Source: Vulcanimicrobium sp035943995
GTDB lineage: Bacteria > Vulcanimicrobiota > Vulcanimicrobiia > Vulcanimicrobiales > Vulcanimicrobiaceae
NCBI GenBank assembly: GCA_035943995.1
Contig: DASZBS010000002.1
Coordinates: 1 to 64,000, forward strand
DNA length: 64,000 nt
Direction: 5' to 3'
Below, piece by piece: positions 11,455-19,811 of the stretch (position 1 is the stretch's first letter; each line of letters begins with the position of its first letter). A program made the translations under genes and the position numbers. The notes under the pieces were generated by a model. That model had not been told where the DNA came from, made no database searches, and saw only the letters and a program-made list of their open reading frames with translations.

Positions 11455-12452
11455 GCCTTGTAGCCTTGCAGGCTCTTGACCCACGTGCGCACGCCGCCGC
11501 GCAGCCCGATCAGCCACACGAGACCGCGCGGCAGCAACAGCACCACAAGCACGATGACCGCGCCGAAGAACAACGAGTGCAGCTTGAGGAACGTGTGCCC
11601 CAGCGTCTCGTTCACCGCTGAAAGAATGAGCGCACCGACGAACGGCCCCGCGACGGTGCCGGTGCCGCCCAGGATCGTCATCACGATCGGATAGACGTTG
11701 AAATCCTCGGCGAACGCGATCGACGGGTCGATGAACCCGTTGCCCCGCGCGTATACCGCACCGGCCGCGCCGGCGATCGCCGCGCTGATCGCCCAGGCGA
11801 TGATCTTGTATTTGGTCGCCGAGATCCCGAGCACCGCGGCGGCATCCTCGTTCTCGCGAATCGCGACGAACGCGTAGCCGAGCTTAGAGCGCGCCACCAG
11901 GAACGTGACCGCGATGGCGCCGGCGGCGACGAGCCACGCCGCATAGTAGTAGATCGCGAAGTGCGCCTCGTCGACTTGTTTGACCGCAAGCCCGCCCGTA
12001 CCGCCGAACACGTCGAGGTTGCCGACGATATCGGTCACCGCGAGCGCCGTGCCCAGCGTCGCGATCCCGAAGTAATGCCCCTTGAGCCGCAGCACCGGGA
12101 AGCCGATCAGCGCCGCAAACGCGGCGTTGACGACGACCGCAAGCGCGATGTCGGCGAACAGGTTGTCGATCCCCCGCGCGCTCAGCAGCGCCGCGCAATA
12201 CGTGCCGAGCCCGAAGAACACCATGTTCCCGAACGAGACATAACCGGTATAACCGCCGATGATGTTCCAGGCGTACGCGAGAGCAACGAAAACGAGGGTC
12301 GTGCGGAACAGCGTCTGGTACCCCGGCAGCACCATCGGCACGAACAGCAGCAGCGCCATCAACCCGAGCGCGATGAACAACGCGTTCCGGTTCCCGGTGA
12401 TCCCCCCAAGCCCGATCTTGCGCAGAGTAGCGCCGGTGGAAGCAGTGCTCAC
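11451..12452 (-). CDS. livM: Branched-chain amino acid ABC transporter permease LivM
   Basis: This 333-residue permease has about 8-10 hydrophobic segments, the GYVSFGNMVFFGLGTY stretch and the ATPase-coupling EAA-like loop around VAIRENEDAAAVLGI, both typical of LivM. It forms the membrane pore with LivH. The GTG start at 12452 overlaps the livH stop codon (GTGA). The length is normal. Confidence 0.92.
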   Translation of the reverse strand: MSTASTGATLRKIGLGGITGNRNALFIALGLMALLLFVPMVLPGYQTLFRTTLVFVALAYAWNIIGGYTGYVSFGNMVFFGLGTYCAALLSARGIDNLFADIALAVVVNAAFAALIGFPVLRLKGHYFGIATLGTALAVTDIVGNLDVFGGTGGLAVKQVDEAHFAIYYYAAWLVAAGAIAVTFLVARSKLGYAFVAIRENEDAAAVLGISATKYKIIAWAISAAIAGAAGAVYARGNGFIDPSIAFAEDFNVYPIVMTILGGTGTVAGPFVGALILSAVNETLGHTFLKLHSLFFGAVIVLVVLLLPRGLVWLIGLRGGVRTWVKSLQGYKA

Positions 12453-13342
12453 GCGGTGGCGCGGCCCATGATGCCGGTCGGGCGCACGATCAGCACGATG
12501 AGCAGCACGAGCAACGCGACCGCATCCTGCAAACCGGTGCCGCTGATGTGCTGCGTGCCGATCGTCAAGTCGATCTGCGAGGCAAACGCCTCGACGATCC
12601 CGTACGCGAGCCCGCCGATCAGCGCGCCTTCAACCGAGCCGAGCCCGCCCAGCACGCACACGACGAACCCTTTGATCAAAAACGGCTGTCCCATCGACGG
12701 GTTGAGCGAGTACGACAGCGAGATCAACGTCCCGGCGACGCCGGCGAGCCCGGCGCCGAGCCCGTACACGATCGCGAAGATCTGCGCCACGCGCACGCCG
12801 GCGAGCTGCGCGGCGCCGATGTCCATCGACGTCGCGCGAATCGCACGCCCGGTCTTCGAGCGCTGCAGCCACAGGTACATCACGCCGGTGATCACGAGCG
12901 CGGCGAGCAGCGTGTACAGCTTCGCCCACGGCACCGTGATGCCGGCGACGGTGAAGTTCGACCCGGAGTACGCCGTCGTCACGCCGCGCGTATCGCCGGT
13001 CCAGATCAGCAGCGCAATATTCACGATGAGCAGCGACAGCCCGAACGTCAGCAAAAACGTCGTCAGCACCGGCGCCCGCGCAACCCAGTTGATCAGGAAC
13101 CGCTGGATCAAATACCCCAGCACGAACAGCACGACGAACGACACCGGCAGCGACAGGAACGGATCGAGGTGGAAGCTCGTGAAGAGCTGCCACGTGACGT
13201 ACGCCCCGAGCATGATGAACGCGCCGTGCGCGAGGTTGATGATGTTCATGATGCCCCAGACCAGCGAAAAGCCCAGGGCCACCACGGCCAGGATCCCGCC
13301 CGCGAGAATCCCGTTGACGAGATCCTGTGCCAGTAGGTGCAT
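12449..13342 (-). CDS. livH: Branched-chain amino acid ABC transporter permease LivH
   Basis: This 297-residue permease has the classical LivH opening (LVNGILAGGILAVVALGFSLVWGIMNIINLAHG) and the conserved RATSMDIGAAQLAGVRV loop and GGLGSVEGALIGG near the C-terminus. The ATG at 13342 is 8 nt after the livK stop. It pairs with LivM. Confidence 0.93.
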   Translation of the reverse strand: MHLLAQDLVNGILAGGILAVVALGFSLVWGIMNIINLAHGAFIMLGAYVTWQLFTSFHLDPFLSLPVSFVVLFVLGYLIQRFLINWVARAPVLTTFLLTFGLSLLIVNIALLIWTGDTRGVTTAYSGSNFTVAGITVPWAKLYTLLAALVITGVMYLWLQRSKTGRAIRATSMDIGAAQLAGVRVAQIFAIVYGLGAGLAGVAGTLISLSYSLNPSMGQPFLIKGFVVCVLGGLGSVEGALIGGLAYGIVEAFASQIDLTIGTQHISGTGLQDAVALLVLLIVLIVRPTGIMGRATA

Positions 13343-13350
13343 GCGTTACG

Positions 13351-14577
13351 TCAGCGCTGGCCCCAGGGCGGCGCGGGGTATTTCACCTTCGCTTCGGCCA
13401 AGCCGGGCGGGTACACGGTCACGAGCCGGCCGTTCTGGATCTGGTTGACGACCATCGGCTTGAACACGTTGATGCCGCGGCTGTCGAACTTGAGGATGCC
13501 GAAGAACGTGGTCTTGTCGAGCTTCGCCAGCGCGTCGCGCACTTTCTCGGTGTCGAGCGAGCCCGCGGCTTGGATCGCGTACTGGAACGCCAGGCACGCC
13601 GCCGTCGACTCGGCGTTGTGATAGTCGGGCCGGTGGTGGAACGAAGCTTCGAACGCCTTCGCATAGTCCTTCGCGCTCTTGTAGAAGCCGGCTTCGCCGT
13701 GATACTTCACCGCGTCCGACCATTGCGCGCCGCCGAACACGTCGTTCGCGTCCTTGCCCAGCGAGTTGGTGAAGTCCGGCGTGTCGGGACCCACGGAGTA
13801 GCCGTAGATCTTCGCCAGCACGTTCTGCTCCTTGAGCCCCTTGTGAATGAGCAGCGCGTCGTTGAGATGCCCCGCGTTGAGGATGATGTCGGGATTGGTC
13901 GCCTTCACCGCCGAGATGATCGACGACACGTCGGTCGCGGTCTCGGGGTACTTGTTGTTGTAGACGACCTTCATGCCGTGCGTCTGGGCCCACTCGGACG
14001 CGCCCTGTGCGACTTCTTGCGAGAACGAGTCGCTCGCCGCGGTGATCGCGACGGTTTGCGCCGCCGGCTTCTGATGCTTGCCGATGTCGAGCACGCCTTC
14101 GAGGTACCGCTTCGCGGGTGACAGCACGGCGAACGTGTACTTGAAGCCCTGGCTGAAGATCTTCTCGGCCGCGCCGTTGCCTTCGACCATCGGGATCTTC
14201 TTGCGCTCGACCATCTGCGCGACGGTGAACGCCGTCCCCGAGCCGTACGGCCCCAGGATGAAGTTGACGTGATCTTGATCGATCAACCGCTCGGCGAGCG
14301 ACGCCGCCGTCGCGGGCTTGGACTCGTCATCGTAGTACTTGATGTCGACCTTATAGGTCTTGCCGCCGACCTTGAGCCCGCCGTGCGCGTTGGTGTAGGT
14401 CTTCCAGAACTCGTAGCCTTCTTGCGTAAGATGGCCTTCTTTGGTGAGCGAGCCCGTGAGCGAGACGGCGGAGCCGAACAGGATCGTGTCCCCGGCGGCG
14501 GAGACGGGAGCGGACGGCGCGGCGAGCGACGCGCAGAGCGCGACGATCCCGAGCGCCGCGAGAGGACGGAGATTCAT
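13351..14577 (-). CDS. livK: ABC transporter substrate-binding protein (LivK-type)
   Basis: This 408-residue periplasmic binding protein has a signal peptide (MNLRPLAALGIVALCASLAAPSAPVSA). The type-1 periplasmic-binding fold follows: GSAVSLTGSLTKEGHLTQEGYEFWKTYTNAHGG at the N-terminal lobe and FILGPYGSGTAF in the ligand region. The ligand may be a branched-chain amino acid or another small carboxylate and cannot be fixed from sequence. It lies 67 nt downstream of trpA, so it may be co-transcribed with trp. Confidence 0.9.
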   Translation of the reverse strand: MNLRPLAALGIVALCASLAAPSAPVSAAGDTILFGSAVSLTGSLTKEGHLTQEGYEFWKTYTNAHGGLKVGGKTYKVDIKYYDDESKPATAASLAERLIDQDHVNFILGPYGSGTAFTVAQMVERKKIPMVEGNGAAEKIFSQGFKYTFAVLSPAKRYLEGVLDIGKHQKPAAQTVAITAASDSFSQEVAQGASEWAQTHGMKVVYNNKYPETATDVSSIISAVKATNPDIILNAGHLNDALLIHKGLKEQNVLAKIYGYSVGPDTPDFTNSLGKDANDVFGGAQWSDAVKYHGEAGFYKSAKDYAKAFEASFHHRPDYHNAESTAACLAFQYAIQAAGSLDTEKVRDALAKLDKTTFFGILKFDSRGINVFKPMVVNQIQNGRLVTVYPPGLAEAKVKYPAPPWGQR

Positions 14578-14644
14578 CGAATGCGGGTCCTTCCGGCGGA
14601 AGAAAACTGCCCCCGGGATGCGCCCCGGCGAGAACGATTCCCTG

Positions 14645-15457
14645 TCAGCCCTGGCGCGGAAGGGCCGCCCGCAGCGACGCCGCGTACGCGCCGGCCCGGC
14701 GCGCAGCCTCGTCGCCGCGGAAGCCGGCGTACGAATCGACGAGCGCGCTGCCCACGACGACGCCGTCGGCCACCGCTCCGATCGCCGCGACGTGGGCGGG
14801 CGTCGAGATGCCGAAGCCGACCGCCAGGGGGAGCTCGGTCGCGGGCCGCAAGCGCGCGACGGCGCCGGTGATCCACGCGATATCGGGCTCGCGCCGCGCG
14901 CCGGTGACACCGAGTCTCGACACGAGGTATACGAAGCCGCTCGATGCCGCGGCGATGCGCGCCGCACGAACCGGCGGCGTGGTCGGCGCGATGAGCTGCG
15001 GGATGGCGAGCCCCGCGGCGCGCAGCGGCGGCGCGAACGCGTCGAGCTCCTCGAGGGGGACGTCGGGGACGATCGCACCGACCGCGCCGGCGTCGCGCGC
15101 GTCGCGCGCGAATCGCTCGGCGCCGTAGCGGTCGACCGGGTTGACGTACGTGAAGAACAGGATCGGCGCGCAGCCGCGTTCGCGCGCTCGCGCGACGAGC
15201 GAGATCGAGTCGGCGAACTTGATCCCCGCCTGCAGCGCGCGTTGTCCGGCGGCGGCGATCGTCGGGCCGTCCGCGAGCGGATCGCCGTACGGGATGCCGA
15301 GCTCGATAAGATCGACGCCCGCGTGCGTGAGCGCGTCGAGCACGGCGAGCGTCGTGTCGAGATCGGGATCGCCCGCGACGACGTAGCCGATCAGCGCGGC
15401 GCGGCGTTCGGCGCGCGTACGAGCGAACGCCGCCTCGATCCCGCCGCTCGCGATCAC
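14645..15457 (-). CDS. trpA: Tryptophan synthase alpha subunit
   Basis: This 270-residue TIM-barrel subunit cleaves indole-3-glycerol phosphate to indole and glyceraldehyde 3-phosphate. The catalytic Glu is in DLIELGIPYGDPLADGPTI and the catalytic Asp in IVPDVPLEE. The phosphate-binding GFGIS and GSALV are present. The GTG start at 15457 overlaps the trpB TGA, fitting the tight stoichiometry of the alpha2beta2 complex. Confidence 0.95.
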   Translation of the reverse strand: MIASGGIEAAFARTRAERRAALIGYVVAGDPDLDTTLAVLDALTHAGVDLIELGIPYGDPLADGPTIAAAGQRALQAGIKFADSISLVARARERGCAPILFFTYVNPVDRYGAERFARDARDAGAVGAIVPDVPLEELDAFAPPLRAAGLAIPQLIAPTTPPVRAARIAAASSGFVYLVSRLGVTGARREPDIAWITGAVARLRPATELPLAVGFGISTPAHVAAIGAVADGVVVGSALVDSYAGFRGDEAARRAGAYAASLRAALPRQG

Positions 15458-16671
15458 TGCGAGACCTCGGCCCCTTCGAGCGCGGCGACGGTGCGCACGT
15501 CCTTGTCGCCGCGCCCGCTCAAGTTGACGAGCACGATCCCGTCGACGCCGCGCTCGACGGCGAGCTGCTGCGCGAACGCGATCGCATGCGCCGACTCGAG
15601 CGCGGGAACGATCCCTTCGCGCCGCGCGGTATGGTGGAACGCCGCAAGCGCCTGCGCGTCGTCGATCGCGACGTAGCGCGCGCGGCCGCTGTCCTTGAGG
15701 AACGAGTGCTCCGGCCCGACGCCGGGATAGTCCAGCCCCGCGCTGATCGAATGCGTGTCGCGCACTTGGCCTTCGTCGTCTTGCAGCACGTAGCTGCGCG
15801 AGCCGTGCAAGATGCCGACGCTGCCGGAGTTGAGCGAAGCGGCGGTATCGATCTCACGCACGCCGTGCCCGGCGGCTTCGACGCCCCATAGATTCACATC
15901 GGCGTCGTCGACGAACGCACGAAAGATTCCCATCGCGTTCGACCCGCCGCCCACGCACGCGACGACGTCGGTCGGTAGCCGTCCGTAGCGTTCGAGGATC
16001 TGCGCGCGCGCCTCGACACCGATCACCTTCTGAAACTCGCGCACCAGGTACGGATACGGATGCGCGCCGACGACGGAGCCGATGACGTAGAACGTGTCCT
16101 CGACGCGGGCAGCCCATTCGCGAAACGCTTCGTTCGTCGCGTCCTTGAGCGTGCGGGTGCCGCTCTCGACCGGATACACGGTCGCACCGAGCAGCTTCAT
16201 CAGGTAGACGTTGAGCGCTTGCCGTTCGACATCGACCGCGCCCATGTACACGTCGACCTGCATGCCCAGCTTCGCACCGATCGTCGCGGTCGCGACGCCG
16301 TGCTGCCCCGCACCGGTCTCGGCGATCAGCCGCCGCTTGCCCATGCGCCGCGCGAGCAGCGCCTGGCCGACCGTGTTGTTGATCTTGTGCGCACCGGTGT
16401 GGTTGGTGTCCTCGCGCTTGAACACGATCGGCGCGTGCGGACCGTCGACGAGCCGCTCCGCGTGATAGATCGGCGACGGCCGCCCCACGTAGTCGCGCAG
16501 CAGCGCCTCGTACTCCGCCCAAAACGCCGGATCGGCGAACGCCTCTTGCGTCGCCTGCTCGAGCCGCGCCAGCGCCTCGATCAGCACTTCGGGGACGAAG
16601 ACACCGCCGAAGCGGCCGAAGTAGCCGCGCGCGTCGGGCGTCGAAGCCTGCGCGCTCGTGCCGTTGCTCAT
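15454..16671 (-). CDS. trpB: Tryptophan synthase beta subunit
   Basis: This 405-residue PLP enzyme condenses indole with serine to tryptophan. The PLP lysine is in REDTNHTGAHKINNT, the catalytic-loop GAGQHG follows, and GGGSNA binds the PLP phosphate. The N-terminal RFGGVFVPEVL is typical of TrpB1. The ATG at 16671 overlaps the trpF TGA (ATGA). Confidence 0.96.
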   Translation of the reverse strand: MSNGTSAQASTPDARGYFGRFGGVFVPEVLIEALARLEQATQEAFADPAFWAEYEALLRDYVGRPSPIYHAERLVDGPHAPIVFKREDTNHTGAHKINNTVGQALLARRMGKRRLIAETGAGQHGVATATIGAKLGMQVDVYMGAVDVERQALNVYLMKLLGATVYPVESGTRTLKDATNEAFREWAARVEDTFYVIGSVVGAHPYPYLVREFQKVIGVEARAQILERYGRLPTDVVACVGGGSNAMGIFRAFVDDADVNLWGVEAAGHGVREIDTAASLNSGSVGILHGSRSYVLQDDEGQVRDTHSISAGLDYPGVGPEHSFLKDSGRARYVAIDDAQALAAFHHTARREGIVPALESAHAIAFAQQLAVERGVDGIVLVNLSGRGDKDVRTVAALEGAEVSQ

Positions 16672-17312
16672 GGTGCTTCCGTCTCGGCTTCGCGAACAGC
16701 GCGCACGAACGCGTGTACTTTCTCGGGATCTTTCATACCGTTCGTTTCGACGCCGCTGCGCACGTCGACGGCATACGGTCGCACCGCGCGCACGCACGCA
16801 GCGACGTTGTCGGGTCTGAGGCCGCCGCTCACGACGAAGCGCCGGTCACCGGCGAGCAGGCGCGCGATCTCCCAAGGAAACGTCCACCCCGTGCCGCCGC
16901 TGAGCCCGCCGTCATAGGCCGTGTCGAACAGCCAGGTCGCGTGCTCGAACGGCCGTGCGTGGCGCGCGAAATCGTCGGGACCGTACGTCTGCCCCGGCTC
17001 GACATGATATGCTTTGAGGTACGGCCCCGCCGCGACGGACTCGCACGCCTCGGCCGGCTCGTTGCCGTGAAACTGCGGCACCGCGCCGGCGTGCAGCGCT
17101 TCGTCCACCAGCGACGCCGGGGGGTCGACGAACACCGCCACGAGCGTCGTCAGCGCGGGAACCGACTGCGCGATGTCACGGAAGCGCTCGATCGACACGC
17201 GGCGCTCGGACCGCTCGGCGAGGATCACGCCGACGGCGTCCGCGCCCGCGTCGACGGCGAGCGCGACGTCGGCGGCACTCGTGCAGCCGCAGATCTTGAC
17301 GCGGGTGCGCAA
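16668..17312 (-). CDS. trpF: Phosphoribosylanthranilate isomerase
   Basis: This 214-residue TIM-barrel enzyme carries out the Amadori rearrangement of phosphoribosylanthranilate. The catalytic Cys is in RVKICGCTS and the catalytic Asp in TWLFDTAYDGGLSGGTGWTFPW; the phosphate site is in VVSGGLRPDNV. The start must be TTG at 17312, one base after the trpC stop, because the family N-terminus begins exactly there. A rare start next to overlapping neighbours suggests coupled re-initiation. Confidence 0.93.
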   Translation of the reverse strand: MRTRVKICGCTSAADVALAVDAGADAVGVILAERSERRVSIERFRDIAQSVPALTTLVAVFVDPPASLVDEALHAGAVPQFHGNEPAEACESVAAGPYLKAYHVEPGQTYGPDDFARHARPFEHATWLFDTAYDGGLSGGTGWTFPWEIARLLAGDRRFVVSGGLRPDNVAACVRAVRPYAVDVRSGVETNGMKDPEKVHAFVRAVREAETEAP

Positions 17313-17313
17313 G

Positions 17314-18111
17314 CTACGCGGGGACCGAGGCGCCCTTGAGCGCGCGAATCGCCTGGCCTTTGTCGTCCGCGCGCATCAGCGACTCGCCGACGAGCACGCC
17401 GCGCGCGCCCTGCGCGACGAGCCGCCGCACGTCGTCCTGCGACTTCACGCCGCTCTCGCTGATCACGACCGTCCCCGCCGGCACGAGCGGCAGCAGCTCC
17501 TCGGTGACGGCGAGGTCGGTCTCGAACGTGCGCAGGTTGCGGTTGTTGATCCCGAGCAGCGTCGCACCGGCAGCGAGCGCACGCGCGAGTTCCGCCTCGG
17601 TGTGCACCTCGACGAGCACGTCGAGATCGTAACGGCGCGCCTCTTCCATGATCTCGGCGATGCACGCATCGGCCAGCCCCGCGACGATCGCGAGGATCGC
17701 GTCGGCGCCGTACGCGGCCGACTGCGCGACCTCGTAGCGCGAGCTGAGAAAGTCCTTGCGCAGGATCGGCAGCGACGACGCGCCGCGCGCAACGTCGACA
17801 TAGGCGAGATCGCCCAAGAAGTGATCGCTCTCGGTGAGCACGCTGATCGCATCGGCGCCGGCCTGCTCGTACCCGCGCGCGACCGCCGCGGGATCGAGGT
17901 GCGGAACGATGAGCCCCACCGACGGCGACGCGCGCTTGATCTCCGCGATGATCGCAGGCCCGGCAGCCGCCACGAGCGCGGCACGGAAGCCACGCCGCTC
18001 CGCGCGCCGGCGCTCGGCGCGCTCGCGGACAACGTCGAGCGGTTCGCGCACCTCGTCGGCGGCGCGCACGGCCGCTTTGGCGGCGTAGAGCTTGGAGAGC
18101 ATGTCCGTCAT
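17314..18111 (-). CDS. trpC: Indole-3-glycerol-phosphate synthase
   Basis: This 265-residue TIM-barrel enzyme closes the indole ring. It has the conserved catalytic segment IIAEIKRASPS, VLTESDHFLGD, LRKDFLSSRYEV, LGINNRNLRTF and ISESGVKS in the usual order. The ATG at 18111 overlaps the trpD TGA. The length is normal. Confidence 0.95.
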   Translation of the reverse strand: MTDMLSKLYAAKAAVRAADEVREPLDVVRERAERRRAERRGFRAALVAAAGPAIIAEIKRASPSVGLIVPHLDPAAVARGYEQAGADAISVLTESDHFLGDLAYVDVARGASSLPILRKDFLSSRYEVAQSAAYGADAILAIVAGLADACIAEIMEEARRYDLDVLVEVHTEAELARALAAGATLLGINNRNLRTFETDLAVTEELLPLVPAGTVVISESGVKSQDDVRRLVAQGARGVLVGESLMRADDKGQAIRALKGASVPA

Positions 18112-19136
18112 ACCGTCACCCTGTCATCCTGAGCGCGCAACGCATCGAGCGCCGCACGCGCTCGACCGGTTTCGATCGAGGTGCGCGCACGCGCCATGCC
18201 GTCGTGAACGTCGACGGCCTCACTCGCCACGACGAGCGCGAGCGCGGCGTTGAGCACCACGAGATCGGCACGCGGGCTGCGCTCGCCCCCGAGGATCGCG
18301 AGCACCGCCGCCGCGTTGGTGGCGGCATCGCCGCCGCGAATCGCCTCTCGCGAAGCGCTCACGCCGTAGTCGCCGGGTTGCAGCGTCCAATGCCGCACGC
18401 CGTTGCGATCGAACTGCACGACGTCGGTCGGCGCCTCACCGCTGATCTCGTCGAGCCCGTCCTCGCCGTGGATCACCGCGCCGGCTTCGCCGCCGAGCGC
18501 GCGTAGCGCTTCGGCCACGAGCGCCACGTGCTCGGGCCGCGCGACGCCGATGAGCTGGCGGTTCGCACCGGCCGGGTTCGTGAGCGGCCCCAGCACGTTG
18601 AATACGGTGCGCACCCCGAGCTCGCGCCGGATCGGCCCGACGACGCGCATCGCGGGATGGTGGCGCTGCGCGAACAGGAAAGCGATGTTGTGCTCGCGCA
18701 GCGCCCGCGCCGAAGCCTCGGGCGAACGATCGATCTGCACGCCGAGCGCTTCGAGCACGTCGGCGCTCCCGCACGCGCTCGACGCCGCACGGTTCCCGTG
18801 CTTGGCAACGGGCACGCCGCACCCCGCGACGACGAACGCCGCCATCGTCGAGATGTTGATGGTATGCGCGTTATCGCCGCCGGTCCCGACGATATCGAGC
18901 ACCAGCGGCAACCCGTGCTCGACACGCACGCTGCGCTCGCGCATCGCCCGCGCGGCCCCGACGACTTCTTCCACCGACTCGCCCTTCGCCGCGAGCGCCG
19001 CAAGCAGCGCGGCGGCACGCAAGGGCGACAGCGTCTCGTCCATGATGCCGCCGATCGTCTCCGCCATCTCCGCGGCGGTCAGATGATTCCCGGCAAGCAC
19101 ACCGCGCAGCAGCGCGGGATAGTCGGCGGGCGTCAC
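18108..19136 (-). CDS. trpD: Anthranilate phosphoribosyltransferase
   Basis: This 342-residue enzyme joins anthranilate to PRPP. It has the PRPP-binding VGTGGDNAHTINISTMAAFV, KHGNRAASSACGSADVLEALG, and the downstream RRELGVRTVFNVLGPLTNPA signature. It is a stand-alone TrpD, not fused to TrpG. The GTG start at 19136 overlaps the trpG stop codon. Confidence 0.95.
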   Translation of the reverse strand: MTPADYPALLRGVLAGNHLTAAEMAETIGGIMDETLSPLRAAALLAALAAKGESVEEVVGAARAMRERSVRVEHGLPLVLDIVGTGGDNAHTINISTMAAFVVAGCGVPVAKHGNRAASSACGSADVLEALGVQIDRSPEASARALREHNIAFLFAQRHHPAMRVVGPIRRELGVRTVFNVLGPLTNPAGANRQLIGVARPEHVALVAEALRALGGEAGAVIHGEDGLDEISGEAPTDVVQFDRNGVRHWTLQPGDYGVSASREAIRGGDAATNAAAVLAILGGERSPRADLVVLNAALALVVASEAVDVHDGMARARTSIETGRARAALDALRAQDDRVTV

Positions 19137-19714
19137 CCGCGCATCTCTCGCACGACATTCTCCGCCAGCAGACGGCCTTGCGGCGTGAGCACCGACTCCG
19201 GGTGAAACTGCACGCCGGCGATGGGCAGCTCGCGATGCGCAACGCCCTGAATCACGCCGTCGTCGCTCGCGGCATTCGCACGCAGCACGGCGGGGAAGCC
19301 GTCATGGTCGACGCACAGCGAATGATACCGCGTCGCGGTAAACGGCGACGGCAACCCCGCAAACGCCCCGCGCCCGTCATGCGTAATCTCCGACGTCTTC
19401 CCGTGCATCTGCCGCGGCGCATGGACGACACGCCCGCCGAACGCCTCCCCGATCGCCTGCAACCCCAAGCACACACCGAACAACGGCCGCCTTTCCCGCG
19501 CCGCCTCCCGCACGACGGCCATCGTCCGCCCCGCCTCCGCAGGCCGCCCCGGCCCAGGCCCGACGATCACCCCGTCATACCGCGCGGTAACCCCGTCATC
19601 CAAACGCGCATCGTCATTACGAACGACATCGACCTCGACGCCGGCCACGCCCCCGAACAAATGCGCAAGATTCCACGTGAACGAATCGTAATTATCGACG
19701 AGCAGAAGCCTCAT
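19133..19714 (-). CDS. trpG: Anthranilate synthase, glutamine amidotransferase component
   Basis: This 193-residue class I glutamine amidotransferase supplies ammonia to TrpE. The nucleophile Cys is in FGVCLGLQAIGEAFGG, with the catalytic His/Glu in QFHPESVLTPQG. The N-terminal LLLVDNYDSFTWNLAHLF is typical of TrpG/PabA. It could also serve aminodeoxychorismate synthase. The ATG is at 19714, 97 nt downstream of trpE across an intergenic repeat. Confidence 0.94.
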   Translation of the reverse strand: MRLLLVDNYDSFTWNLAHLFGGVAGVEVDVVRNDDARLDDGVTARYDGVIVGPGPGRPAEAGRTMAVVREAARERRPLFGVCLGLQAIGEAFGGRVVHAPRQMHGKTSEITHDGRGAFAGLPSPFTATRYHSLCVDHDGFPAVLRANAASDDGVIQGVAHRELPIAGVQFHPESVLTPQGRLLAENVVREMRG

Positions 19715-19733
19715 ATGCGAACCCGCCCGCTTC

Positions 19734-19801
19734 TGTCATGCTGAGCCTGTCGAAGCATGCGCCACGATCGTGGCTCACCCTTCGACAAGCTCAGGGTGAC
19801 A
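19734..19801. repeat. Imperfect palindromic intergenic repeat between trpE and trpG
   Basis: The arms read TGTCA..CTGAGC.TGTCGAAG and CTTCGACA.GCTCAG..TGACA around a perfect CCACGATCGTGG centre. Half or central copies occur at 22672-22708 and 28231-28247. It belongs to a widespread style of TGTCACCCTGAGCTTGTCGAAG intergenic elements. It could form a strong RNA hairpin that modulates expression between trpE and trpG. Confidence 0.85.
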
Positions 19802-19811
19802 ATGAGGGCAA